A DNA stretch of 64,000 nt from Undaria pinnatifida (GCA_012845835.1 JABAKD010000011.1:2844501-2908500), one strand, 5' to 3'; numbered from the stretch's first letter, positions 54,301-64,000 are shown. The notes: generated from the letters alone by a model not told the origin. Numbers and translations are program-made.

Positions 54301-54412
54301 GCTTGAGGAGTTCTGTACTTTACCCGCTACCGGGTTTTAGGTTAAAAAAAATGAATGTGGAACCCGATGAACATAGCCATGCCCCTACAAGAACATCCAG
54401 AGGAATTTTTGT

Positions 54413-54503
54413 TTAACCCCTTTTGCAAATGGAAACCCGTTTTTTGGGGACATATTACCTGGAAATAGTATAGGTAGGGTTTTGGGCGCTCTAGAGGGGT
54501 TAA
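54413..54503. mobile_element. piggyBac-like mini-MITE, copy 5
   Basis: 91 bp from TTAACCCCTTTTG to GAGGGGTTAA, both TTAA ends intact. Core ttttttggggacatattacctggaaatagtataggtaggg. Confidence 0.75.
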
Positions 54504-55014
54504 GGAGGCGCATCATTCAGAAACGAAAACGCCTAAAAGTGCTGTAACTCATATCGTAGCGCGCGTCCCGACGGGAAAACGAATTGGGGACGTATGCTGC
54601 TTGGAATTATAGAATAGTGTTACTGGATTACTCAGGCTACTCGCGCGAGTGGCTCGGAGCTCATGGCATGTACCACTCCGCTCGGAGAATGTAAAGGATC
54701 GTTTCGTGTATTATTATAACATGCGTGTAAAATGGCCGTTCCTTTTCCCGGACGGATTGGTATGCTGTAGGGCTCTATCGGCGCTCTTAGAGCTGCCCCC
54801 ACCTCGCAAAACGATCAAATAGTACCGAATCGGTTCGAGGTTCCGCCCTTGTTTTCGTGAGAAAGCCAGTGGGGTATAAACTGTGGCGTGCACCGGCCGC
54901 AAGAACGACCCATCACCAAACCATATCCCCTTTGGAGCTTCGCCCGCACTTTTTGGGACAAACTACTTGGACTTAGTGTGCTGTGTTGTTCGCGGTACTG
55001 AAAGGGGTGTCCCA

Positions 55015-55165
55015 TAGCGCTGTGAGTCGGCAGGATTTGACGAGTAAAACCTAATCGTTAGGTGCCGCTAGCCAACTAAGTGACTTTGGTTGGTAAGTCG
55101 GCTGGCGATGCCAGTTGATGGTCAGCCGACTTGCCGACGAAAGTCAGGCGAGCGAATCAGCCCCC
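55015..55165 (-). repeat. Dispersed repeat family G, copy 2 (reverse)
   Basis: Reverse complement of 2690-2855 in order; ends in a C run (55162-55173). Confidence 0.65.
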
Positions 55166-55838
55166 CCCCCCCCCGGCTGGTGCCGAAGTCCGTCTTACGA
55201 GCGGTTCTTGGAAGGATGCACTTCGCCCTTCATGCGACTCGCCGAACACGCCACGGCGCTTCGCCCTTGGTGCAAGCATTGTCTGCCTGGTTGGTAGAAA
55301 CCCGACGTGCTCCGCCCCGGCATGGTAGGGATGCGAGGGTTTATGGGCATACGTCTACGGCCATGCACAAACTGAGTACACCCCCCTCCCCCCCCCCTGC
55401 CGAAGGGGTGGCCCGGCCAAAAAAAGAATAACGCACTCAACCCTTCCTACGAGTATGGAAACCCAATAAGTCGGATAGTCGACATTTACGGGAAACGACT
55501 CGTAGTAAATAGCTATCAGTCCGAATAATAACTGGTTGGTGACGTTATATATCACAGCTCCAGTAACCCCCTTATGACCTGCCCCCACGTTTTTGAGATA
55601 TCACTGCTTGAAATCTGCGTAGGATGGTATTTTCAGTGGGCAAAGGGTTTAGGCAATAGAGCTGTAAAGCGATATCTAACGATGGAAAATACAACGCTCG
55701 CTCAAAAGTTTCGTGGGCTGGGGTTATTTCGGCGCGACCGGCCTTACCGCCCCTGCCGCCGCTATGCCCTCGCGGACCATTCTCTTCGAATCAATCCGTG
55801 CATTGTTGCCGCCGCTGCCGCGCACGCTAAAACAAAAG

Positions 55839-56033
55839 GTATCGCGCGAGATGTTTCCCTTCATTGGAGAGTGTTTTGGCAACCCGTCGAGCGCGCACGC
55901 GCTGGGCAGGGCTTGCAAGGCGGCCGTAGTCAAGGCTCGGGAAAGAGTTGCGTCATTGCTCGGCTGCACTCCTGAGGAGGTGGTTTTTGTTGCTACCGGG
56001 TCGGAGGCGGACAACCACGCCATTATGGCTGCG
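55839..56033 (+). CDS. Cysteine desulfurase exon a
   Basis: 65 codons. Begins [18 protein letters not shown] after a possible acceptor (aaaacaaaag) and ends HAIMAA|gtaagg. The frame is open upstream to 55713 (an ATG lies at 55764), so a longer exon is possible. However, the upstream residues do not resemble the family N-terminus. Confidence 0.85.
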
Positions 56034-59000
56034 GTAAGGAGGCGTGATGTTTGCTTCGGTTTTTGTAATGTGCGTTGTCGTTATGCAAAGGCGTGGTGAT
56101 CCTCGGATTTTATCAATACAAGTAAAGGTACACTTGAGGTGTGGGGTTGGAGCGGTTTATATGGTTAGTGTTGTTGCTTTCGCGGAGTATAGCTGCGGTA
56201 AGGGGAGGCGTGATATTGCTTCGGTTTTCGTTGTGTGAATTGTTCCGATGAGGAGGGTGTGTTGTGCTTCAGTTTTTGTATTGTATTGTGCGTGTTTCGG
56301 TGCTCCCATTAGGTCAGTGAGAGGGGCGTGAATGCACTTCGGTTTCGATCAATAATTGAAATACACCTCTCAGCTGTGAACTCGAGGATTTCGTAGAAAA
56401 CTCATATTTGTAAGCTGCGTGCGGTACTTCGGTTACTCGTTTTGTGTCGTGTGCCGTGTTGCTGTATTTTCGACGCGGCGTGATTCGGTTCTAGTAGTGT
56501 ACAGCGTTGCTGTGCTTTCGTTTCGTATCGCCACCCGTTGCGCATGCCAATTTTGGCCCTGCCCAAAACCTGACCCATATCGTATAGCTGCCCGCTGCGC
56601 CTGTCGATCTTCCTCGAGCAATGCTTGTTTGCTCGTCATCTAACGCCACGTAGATCTGAACCCAGCTTTCGCCGCCCTATCCCTGGTCCAAACCGGACCC
56701 GCATCGTATCGCTACCCGTTGCACATGCCGATTTTAGCTGGCGCTCCACGCCGCGGCAAAGCCTATTCCCGACGGCCGAGGTTCCGGCGCGTCAAAGCCG
56801 CACGTGATATCTTCTGCCATCGAGCACCCAGCTATCACGAAATGCCTCGATAACTTGACGGCGGAGGGGAAGCTGGATGTAACCTACGTCGGGGTTGATG
56901 AACAGGGACGGGTTTCCAGTGCCGACGTGCTGGAGGCGTTTCGGCCCGAGACGGCGCTGGTTACCATCATGCACTCTAACAACGAGGTAAAGAAACGGCA
57001 AAGCGATATCGTCTCCGCGAACCCTAAACAAATTAAATACCAGGTAGTAAATAAATAATTAAGTAAATACTTGCAGGCCCCTATTGTAGACTACATGTGT
57101 AATATACCATATACCAGGTATACCAATAGGTTAACAACAGGTATTAACCCCTTTTGAGACTTTAGAGGGAAACATTTCGAGGACAAATACTGACGATTTT
57201 CGACATCGGCCACTGGTGGTTAGCGATGATGATGATAGAATTGGTGTCCGAACGATAACAACGAATGCGAAGACTCCGTACGGGACGGGCGCGGTATGAT
57301 CCTACTCGTACTGCTGCTGCGCCCTCTCACGCTACTGACGAACAGGCGCCTGACAACATCGCAATCGTCGTTGTTTGGTCGCTACACACGGGCCCCGGAA
57401 AAGTTTATGTAAATAGTTACCCTCCTACAGAAGTATAGGCTGCATGGATGAGATACCACATGTACCGACAGTTTTTTTTTGCTTGTTCTCGCGTTACTTC
57501 GTCCCCATCATATGGGCTGCAGTATGGATACACACATCTTCATTACCTTCAATTTTATGCAATACCTTCACTCACTGCTGTGGAGTTCTTTGCCATAATA
57601 GACTGAAATGTTTTGACATTTTTTTTGTCGCACACATACGCGATGGACACCACTGCTGCTGCCTCCAACGTCGCGCCACCGCTGCCGCCGCCGCCGCCGC
57701 CGCCGCCGCCGCTGCTGCTGCTTTTGCAGCTGTACTGCAACTGCACTGCTGCTGTTGTGTTGCCCTGCTTGTTCTACAAAGTAAACGCTGCTGTTGTTGT
57801 GTTCAGCAAAATTGTTTCGTGATTTCGACCGAGCTTTTTTTTGTTTTTTTTTCGTTGTTTGTTGACTCTGTGGACTACTACTGTACTGCTTTGGACTGGT
57901 GGGCCAAACACGTTTCAATATTGTCTGATTTTCGCACACACACGATGCCGCTGTCCCCATATTCCCCACCGCCGATACCGATAAAACCAAATCATCTTCA
58001 AGGTGATGATTTTTTTTCAGGCCTGTGACACCCCAAGCACTACATTATTCTACGCTCTTTCAACTAAATAATAGATGAAAATCGTCAGCCGTTGTTGCGT
58101 CACCCAACGTCCGCAGGGGAAGCTTGTATCTCCTAAAGCTGTGGCTGACAGCCGTCTAGACGTATTTCACTAGGTTTTAGTGTGGGATCTCCTAGAGTTG
58201 TGATTGACGGCCGTCTAGACGTATTCTACCAGATTTGGTGTGGGATCTCCTACAGTTGTGACTGACGGCCGTCTAGACGTATTTCACTTTGGATTTAGTG
58301 TGGGATCTCCTGAAGATGTGACTTTTTTGGGAGGCCAAAGGTTTGTGGTAATGTTAATGTTAATGTTAATGTTAATGTTAATGTTAATGTTATGTTAATG
58401 TTATGTTAATGTTAATGATAATATTATTGATATTAAATAGTGTTAATGTTAATGTTAATGCTGATGTTAATGTTGATGTTAAGATGTTAATGTTAACGTT
58501 GATGTTGATGTTGATGTTGATGTTAATGTTAATGTTAATGTTAATGTTAATGTTAACGTTAATGTTAATGCTGATGTTAATGTTGATGTTAAGATGTTAA
58601 TGTTAACGTTGATGTTGATGTTGATGTTGATGTTAACGTTAATGTTAACGTTAATGTTACTGTTACTGTTAACGTTCATGTTAATGTTGATGTTGATGTT
58701 ACTGTGGATGTTAATGTTAATGTTCATGTTAATGATATTGTTGACCTCCTCGAGGGAGGAACTACCGGTTTATTCTGATAATTTTACGAGCGTGCTTGCT
58801 TGTTCTAGTAGGACTAGGGTATATGAATGTTGGTCGGGTTGAGCGAACGAACGTCTTCGAAGGCATGTTTAGGTCGGGTAGGATATTGAGCTCCTCGTGT
58901 TAGGAGCTCAGAAAATTCTTAGAACCTTCTGCACCCCTACCGTGTGATGATCGTCAGAAGAAACGTGAAAACTGACCCAGGCTGGGTTTCTTATTTGGTA

Positions 59001-62000
59001 CAGGGTGCGTCTACATCGACTGCAGTATAACGGCTCCAGGATTTCTTGCGTTCTAACCCGGACTGGGTTTCGTGTTTGGGGAAGAATGCCTTCTACATTA
59101 ACTTTAGCGTAGCGGCTCCCAGATTTTGTTGTACTGTGTATTCCTTCCGGCAAGTGTCAGTCTACCTTTCTTATAACCTTGTTTCGTGTTGGGTGCCCTG
59201 TATTGTGTGTGCTGCCTTGCGATCGGTTAGGTGGGGTCGCTTCAGCCCATCAGATGTATTGCGGAGATGTGTCTGCGTCGAGGGATCCTGTGCCACACGG
59301 ATGCCGCTCAGAGCATTGGCAAGGTCTCGGTTAAGGTATGCCTTCGTCTTTTTGGTGTCGTCTGTTTTGGCGATGATACGTTCAGGGAGCAGCGTGTCCC
59401 GCCTGTCATGTCTGCAGGGTTTTCATGGCTACTCTCGTCCAGGTCTAGGAGGTGTACATGCATGAGTTCTACGGAGATTGGTATGTGACTTAAGCGGTTT
59501 TGCCTTCGGGCTGTGTAACCAACAATGCCTATAATAGCGCACATATGTACCAACCTCTTGTTGTCGATTTCCTATTGTGTGCACGATGTACGGCACCCTT
59601 TCGTTCTACGCCGTTTTTTTTTGTGGCGCTCCGTTGAGGATGCAGTGTGTCTGGCCTTCTTTCACTTTATTTTATTTTCTCGTTTTTGTTTTCCAGCTTC
59701 TGGACAAGCCGTGGTCATAGGTCTCGTCCCTTCTCTCCCCCGGTACGGGCCTTCGTGTTTATCGCGCACAGGATTCAGCATTTCCCAACGCTCGTCGAAT
59801 TTCATCGAATGCCACGCGTTCGCGCTTTCCTCGATCCATTTTTTGCACATGAAAAAGTCCCTGGGAGTGCGAAAATTCACACGAGGGAACGCGAACATTG
59901 AAATCGACCTTAGTAGTTACCAGGGACGATGTTAACCCACTAGACCATCGGAAGACGCCGACATCGCGTATGCCGTACTGAGCGCACATGCTACAGTTGT
60001 ACCAACCTCTTGTTTGTCGAAGTCCTTCTTACGGACGACACACACGATCTCTCGTTGTATCTCGCTCTAGTTACGAACGACGTGGACGACCTTTTGTTGC
60101 ACCCCACCCAATTTATGCAAGACGTACACGACCTCTCGGTGTATCCCACGGCTGGTGGTGTGGATTGCGTACCTGGGGGTTGACTTGCTTACCGCCACGC
60201 GCTTCTTTCGCTCAGCTTTCGCAACTCTGCTCCCCCCTTGCGCATCTTGCGGCTACGCACCCCCGTTCGTCCCACGCACGAAAACGGTGCATCTTGCGGC
60301 TTTATACCCCCTTTCATCCAATACGCAAAAATCGTGCGCATCTTGCGGCTATGTACCCCCTTTCGTCCAATGCACGAAAATGGCATCAGACCTGGACGTT
60401 GCCGTGCTTCCATTGATGTGGACTCGGATGATCCCTTTAGCATCTTGCGTATGTGTACCTCTTTTTGTCCAATGCACAATAAAGGTATCGGACCTTGGCG
60501 TGGACATGCTTACCTTGGTGGGGCACAAGTTCGGAGCGCCAAAGGGTGTGGCTGCTCTCTTCGTAAGGAAAGGACTAACGCTGCCGCCGATGATACGCGG
60601 TGGTGGTCAGGAGTCGGGGAGGAGAGCGGGAACTGAAAATGTGCTGCTTATTGCCGGGATGGGGAAGGCGGCGGAGGTGGGAGACGCTGATGACGCTCGT
60701 GATAAAAAAAACGATGCCATTAAAGTTAACTTCATCGCTAAGTCGGACATGTATGCCCTGAGCGGTGCCCTCTAGCCCTTTGCCGACCCCTTTTTTTTCT
60801 CCTACTGCAATAGTCTACTTTCAAGTGTTGTTGTCCCCATATCGGCATGCAGTGCTGAAAAGGTTATGGGGCGTGTTTAGCGACCATTCGTTAATACTAC
60901 GTGTCGGCATATTCCCGCAAACGGTGTAGCTGGTAGTGCAGACGCGATTGCGACAGGTTCAAAGGGAGCGGGGCGACAATGGCGTGCACTCGACGGTGCA
61001 CGCCTCTTCGAGATTGCACCTCGCGTTGCCTCACCCTTTCAGCGCAGAACGCTGCTCGTTTCGTCTACTATTTTTGTTGTCTTCGATAGGCGGCCTACTC
61101 AGGCTTTTACCGGTGTCACTCATTCTGTGTTTTTTTTGCTGACGCGTTTGTTTTATGTTTGTGTAGCCGCTTTTCTGTTTGTCTTGGTTCGTTCTTGTTT
61201 TGCTGATGTGCTTGTTTTTTTGTGTAGCCACTCAGCCGTTTGTTCTTAGTTTGCAGAAGCCTCGTGCAATCTGCCATGACGACTCTCTCCCTATTCCACT
61301 GGCGCCACCTTTATTCTTTCACGACCACGATAGATTGTCGACCTCGAATTCGAGCGACTGACCAAGCACCTCACGGACATGCGCGCGTATCTTTTGGAGC
61401 GCCTTGAAGCAACGGACTTGGGCAGGGAGATGCGGGTCCACGGTCCCCGTGACCCATCCGAACGCCTCCCCAACACCCTAAGCGTCGGTATTCCGGAACT
61501 CGACGCGCGGGAGCTGCTTGAAAGGGTAAGGGACGGCTGTTTTGTTCTGGTTCCACTCCACGCTAGCACGTAACCCCTTTAAAACTGCACCCTCGCTTCG
61601 GAGACACACATATTTACCAAAGAAAGTTCAAGAGGTTAGGGATAGGTTAGATGTTCCCAGAGCTTGTCACGGGTCAGGTCGAGTCAGCGTAACCCGTCCC
61701 GACCGACGAGATTTGAAAGCTTTCTGGCCCGACCCGACCCATCCCGTGAGATTTCGAGGTTAGGGATAGGTTAGATTTTCCCAGAGCTTGTCACGGGTCA
61801 GGTCGAGTCAGCGTAACCCGTCCCGACCGACGAAATTTGAAAGCTTTCTGGCCCGACCCGACCCATCTCGTGAGATTTCGAACACTCCTGACCCGGCCCC
61901 ACTCGACCCGCGAGGTTTTGAGAACCACCTGGCATGATCGGCGGGTCGGGTCCTGACCCGTGAAAAGTACTGGATTTTCCAACAAACTTAGTTCCAGGTA

Positions 62001-62578
62001 CTTGATTTTTATGTACGACGTGCCTCAGGTAGTACTCTCGTGCACGGCCTTTAAGCGGACGGAGTCGATTTCCCCGCCCCTCAAAAAATGACGAAGCGTG
62101 CACTTTCACCGAAGAAATGACGTTCCCAACTCCGAAACGTTTATTTTCCTGTTTCTGAAACGTGTTTCCGCGGTTGTCCCGGAACCGCTGCGGCATCTGC
62201 GTGCCATGCCGGCGAGGCAACGATGTCAGGGGCGCTGGATACCCCCTTAGAGCCCAAAAAAACTTCCTATACTAATTTCATGTCGGTTGTCGCCAAAATC
62301 GTGTTTCCCGTTATAAAGGCGTTAAGCAACAGAAGGATCCGAAAATCGTGCGAGGACAAAACGAAACATGATTGATTTTTGACGAACTCCTGTGCCAAAC
62401 GCTGGGAGTATATTTTTGCTGTTTCTGAAACGTGCTTCCTCAGTTATCCGAAACCGTTGCCGCGTCTGCGGGATCGGCATGCCATGCCGGGGAGAAAACG
62501 ATGTCAGGGGTGCTTCAGGCGATGAGGGTGGACGAGGCGACGGGTTTCGGCACCGTCAGGCTCTCCGTTGGAAGGTGA
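55839..62578 (+). CDS. Cysteine desulfurase / selenocysteine lyase-like enzyme (6 exons seen)
   Basis: PLP-dependent class V aminotransferase that takes sulfur (or selenium) from cysteine (or selenocysteine) and leaves alanine; the sulfur feeds Fe-S cluster and other thiol pathways. Exons: 55839-56033, 56798-56986, 59231-59335, 60485-60676, 61334-61525, 62444-62574. All internal junctions are phase 0, totalling 335 codons. Landmarks in order: [28 protein letters not shown] (cofactor-stacking His), [29 protein letters not shown] (Schiff-base Lys), [32 protein letters not shown] (catalytic Cys), TVRLSVGR. Family members are ~390-400 residues, so ~30 N-terminal residues including the NATTP motif, and ~20 C-terminal ones, are missing. 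Introns are 0.6-2.2 kb and repeat-laden. I cannot separate NifS-like from selenocysteine-lyase-like by eye, and compartment is unknown without the first exon. Confidence 0.93.
56350..56425 (+). repeat. Family A, short copy (intronic)
   Basis: gaaatacacctctcagctgtga, actcatatttgtaagctgcgtg. It lies within the first intron of the cysteine desulfurase gene. Confidence 0.7.
56798..56986 (+). CDS. Cysteine desulfurase exon b
   Basis: 63 codons, starting [13 protein letters not shown] and ending MHSNNE|gtaaag. The acceptor choice gcgtcaaag|CCG keeps phase 0 with exon a. The family usually has a few more residues here, so a small extra exon could hide in the preceding intron. Confidence 0.9.
57060..57660. 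other. Intron sequence without further features
   Basis: Intron between exons b and c. It contains two TACCAGGTA words (57038, 57112) and a mini-MITE-like ttaaccccttttgag (57142). No alternative gene. Confidence 0.5.
57681..57722 (+). repeat. (GCC)n(GCT)n tract
   Basis: About 10 GCC then 4 CTG triplets in the intron; open frames over it are artefacts. Confidence 0.9.
58125..58325 (+). repeat. ~60-bp tandem repeat, 3.5 units
   Basis: Unit: gtgtgggatctcctagagttgtg, then actgacggccgtctagacgtatt and tcac.. Intronic. Confidence 0.95.
58340..58745 (+). repeat. (TTAATG)n array
   Basis: About 65 hexamers of gttaat/gttgat/gttaac, apparently with an internal ~100-bp duplication (58450-58560 resembles 58560-58670). 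Intronic. Confidence 0.95.
58971..59205 (+). repeat. Dispersed repeat family K, copies 2 and 3 in tandem
   Basis: Two units (58971-59045 and 59050-59130), then the tail shared with 39646-39790. The acceptor of exon c lies only ~25 bp downstream. Confidence 0.75.
59231..59335 (+). CDS. Cysteine desulfurase exon c
   Basis: 35 codons from VGSLQP to IGKVSVK, with acceptor gatcggttag and donor gtatgc. Contains HTDAAQS, where the conserved Asp pairs with the PLP pyridine nitrogen. Confidence 0.93.
59695..59962 (-). mobile_element. tRNA-derived SINE, copy 3 (intronic)
   Basis: The minus-strand head ccgatggtctagtgggttaac is close to a Glu/Asp-type tRNA D-arm and A-box. The body matches 13600-13876 and 42451-42725, with an A-rich 3' end at 59660-59695. 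It sits antisense in the cysteine desulfurase gene. Confidence 0.75.
60150..60484 (+). repeat. Intronic tandem repeat incl. decayed exon-start copies
   Basis: About four or five ~55-bp units (gcgcatcttgcggctatgta, ccccctttcgtccaatgcac, gaaaa) precede exon d. After the 60358-60380 unit comes gcatcagacctggacgttgcc, and at 60165 tacctgggggttgacttgct; both resemble the true exon start gtatcggaccttggcgtgga. Confidence 0.8.
60485..60676 (+). CDS. Cysteine desulfurase exon d
   Basis: 64 codons from [16 protein letters not shown] to [11 protein letters not shown], with acceptor cacaataaag and donor gtggga. Carries the PLP-binding Lys in GHKF and the GGGQE..RAGTEN loop. The acceptor lies in the last unit of a tandem repeat that fills the end of the intron. 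Confidence 0.95.
61334..61525 (+). CDS. Cysteine desulfurase exon e
   Basis: 64 codons from [19 protein letters not shown] through [21 protein letters not shown] to LER|gtaagg. The acceptor follows a pyrimidine-rich stretch (cctttattctttcacgacca..gatag). Confidence 0.93.
61631..61985 (+). repeat. GGGTC-rich repeat with 125-bp tandem duplication
   Basis: 61631-61755 and 61756-61880 are near-identical direct copies (gaggttagggataggttaga ... cccgtgagattt). The whole block is bounded by inverted tcacgggtcagg (61670) and cctgacccgtgaaaa (61951). A related block is at 62600-62785. Confidence 0.9.
62140..62237 (+). pseudogene. Dead duplicate of the active-site exon
   Basis: Aligns with 62411-62520, including ~30 bp of upstream intron: tttctgaaacgtg, then cggttgtcccggaaccgctg, catctgcgtgccatgccggc, gaggcaacgatgtcagggg. 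The acceptor AG is changed (ccgcgg instead of cctcag), one base is added near the start, and 9 bp before the Cys codon are deleted. The Cys-His-Ala-Gly codons remain. It cannot be spliced as the functional exon is. Confidence 0.85.
62234..62325. mobile_element. piggyBac-like mini-MITE, copy 6 (reverse)
   Basis: ggatacccccttagagccc, cctatactaatttca, gtcgccaaaatcg, ttataaaggcgttaa. The right TTAA is intact; it abuts the dead exon copy. Confidence 0.6.
62444..62574 (+). CDS. Cysteine desulfurase exon f (active-site Cys)
   Basis: Begins [16 protein letters not shown] after acceptor gtgcttcctcag and runs to TVRLSVGR. The catalytic Cys codon is 62480-62482. At the end, AG|gtgaaa could be a donor; if unspliced, the frame reads AGG TGA and stops at 62576-62578. 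The usual ~20-residue C-terminal helix would then be absent. Confidence 0.93.
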
Positions 62579-62599
62579 AATAAAAAACAGGGTTTTTCG

Positions 62600-62785
62600 C
62601 GGATGCGGTCGAGTCAGGGTAAAACCCGTCCCAACCCGCGAGATTTGAAAAAACTCTTGACCCGACCCGATCCGTCCCGTCCCGCGAGATTTCCAACAGC
62701 TCCTGACCCGACCCCACTCGACTGGCAAGATTTGATAACCGCTTGACGTGATCGGCGGGTCCGGTCGTGAGCCGTGAAAAGCCCT
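62600..62785 (+). repeat. GGGTC-rich repeat, copy 2
   Basis: cggtcgagtcagggtaaaac, cgcgagatttgaaaaaactc, gacccgacccgatccgtccc, gtgatcggcgggtccggtcg, gccgtgaaaa: same order as 61675-61970. Confidence 0.85.
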
Positions 62786-62799
62786 GGAGAAAAACGAGA

Positions 62800-64000
62800 A
62801 TTGCCTGCGACAAAGATTGCAGGCAAACAAATACCAGCAATGGGGTTTTGCCCTGATATAATAGTACCAGGTAGCGCATGACACGCAAGATGGCAGCCCC
62901 TCGGGCGAGTATTCTAGTTGGTTTCCTCGGCCACGACTATAAGAGCAGGCGAGTACACAAAAACAAAAGATAAAACGGAGCCATGCTCCTAGAAAACGTC
63001 GAAAAGGAAAATCAAATCGGATCGTTGTGATTTCTGTGTGAATCGAGAAAGTGACGTTTTTTTTTTCTCAGCTTTTTTCACATTTGTTTTATTTTTTTAT
63101 TCTAGGTTTTTGTCTAGCCCCCTGTATAAAAGGTGTGGGTGGCTACGGCCACAGTTGGCGCGTCCTCGTCTCCGCTGAGACTTGTTTTTAAGTTTTCCCC
63201 TGGGTAGAATGTTAACGCCCAGCGACGCGCCTGTGGAAGGATCGTACGCGATATCCCGAAACCCGCAAATTTTGTGGTGTCTGCCTCGCTGGTTTCTACT
63301 CTATAGTTCGTACCAGGGGAGTGTGCTATACACTGTCATGTACGGCAGGTAAATAGAGCAAGGCTACGGTATGAGGGTATGCCCTTCTCCACTACCTGGT
63401 ACAGTGTTTTCACCACCCGCACCCGAGTGACTTTGTACCTCAATCAAAAATGACTTTAGTCGATTTTTTGGGCGCGACGCAGCTAACCATTCCGTGGTGA
63501 TTTTGGATCGCAAACAGAACAAAAAAACAGCACGAAAGCTTGAGACCGCAAAGGGATAGGGAGGTCACTCGCGTGAGTGACCCCGAGGCACTGCTATACA
63601 AGGCCTCAAACATGATCCCCAAACCGTAGCCACGGCCGAACGATGGTTTTTGCACCACGCAGAGCTAAGCAACGAACAACGACTGCTACTGTAGGTCGAG
63701 TGCGCCCGGCACTCTGTGTTGTGGGTGGAAGTTTCGTAAGAGTCACCTTTTGCTGTCATACTGTGAGTGCTGTACGGGCCATGTTGCCGATTCAAGTTTC
63801 TGAAACTACCAACGGGGTTTAAAAACAACAACGTGAATCAGTTTCCTGGCGAAAAACAAGGGCATTCTCAAACGAATACCCCTGCAGCGACGGTTCGTAA
63901 ACGTACGTTTCCTCTTTGCGCTTTTGCCAATGGATTTCTCTCGTCACCCGCGTTACCAGTGAAGCGAGGCCCCCCCACGCTGCCTTGCGATTCTCTCGCC
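62800..64000. other. No further exon recognised
   Basis: A last cysteine desulfurase exon could lie here or beyond the window, but I found no block encoding a plausible C-terminal helix. Two TACCWGGTA words (62865, 63393) occur. Confidence 0.4.

Noticed and set aside
55713..55838. Upstream extension of cysteine desulfurase exon a, including an ATG at 55764
   Set aside because: The frame is open, but the residues do not match the family N-terminus and a usable acceptor lies at 55838. Kept only as an alternative.
57444..58028. 194-codon ORF with poly-Ala
   Set aside because: Lies in an intron of the cysteine desulfurase gene, spans a GCC/CTG tract and shows no domain.
60155..60775. Single 206-codon ORF as one gene
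   Set aside because: Its first part is intron repeat that happens to be open; only 60485-60676 matches the cysteine desulfurase family.

Overview
This is 63.8 kb of eukaryotic nuclear DNA (196 N at the left edge). It is gene-poor and repeat-rich. It has spliced genes with large introns, many short dispersed repeat families, LTR-type and tyrosine-recombinase retroelements, MITEs, tRNA-derived SINEs, minisatellites and TTAGGG-like telomeric words. There is no sign of prokaryotic organisation. My best guess is a brown alga or another stramenopile, from the moderate GC content, triplet-repeat-rich long introns and TE mix. This is inference; no marker gene proves it.

Layout. 0.2-1.4 kb: 3' exon of an unrecognised low-complexity protein. 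2-4 kb: small dispersed repeats. 3.9-4.3 kb: first copy of a miniature LTR element (TRIM). 4.7-8.7 kb: decayed minus-strand retrotransposon with RT, RNase H and tyrosine recombinase (YR), ending in split direct repeats as in PAT/Ngaro-type elements. 9.3-10.6 kb: tandem array with a 218-bp period. 10.6-12.7 kb: a 590-bp duplication and two more TRIMs. 13-23 kb: SINEs, a TIR MITE pair and a 6-kb degenerate array. 24-31 kb: piggyBac-like mini-MITEs, a possible small basic-protein gene on the minus strand, minisatellites and G-tracts. 31.9-32.3 kb: probable first exon of a secreted or plastid-targeted poly-Ser protein. 33-39.6 kb: further repeats, then TRIMs interrupted by a second YR element. 41.5-43.0 kb: a TIR-bounded hAT-like candidate. 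43.3-44.9 kb: two compatible exons of an unknown hydrophobic protein. 45-54 kb: repeats, microsatellites and telomere-like words.

55.8-62.6 kb holds the one gene I identify with confidence: a class V aminotransferase of the cysteine desulfurase/selenocysteine lyase family. It has six exons on the plus strand that join in phase over 335 codons, with the PLP lysine, substrate-site histidine and catalytic cysteine all visible. The exons encoding the N-terminal NATTP region and possibly the extreme C-terminus were not found.

The most interesting signals are: (1) the 9-mer TACCWGGTA occurs 15 times where about 0.5 is expected, and in three repeat copies it is visibly a 7-bp insertion (CCWGG plus a duplicated TA), like a transposon excision footprint; (2) the TRIM family has TG..CA termini, a PBS and a PPT, and also Pol III-like A and B boxes; (3) two YR elements show the same B1-A2-B2 3' architecture, one inserted inside a TRIM; (4) partial duplications of exon boundaries and of the active-site exon lie within the cysteine desulfurase introns.
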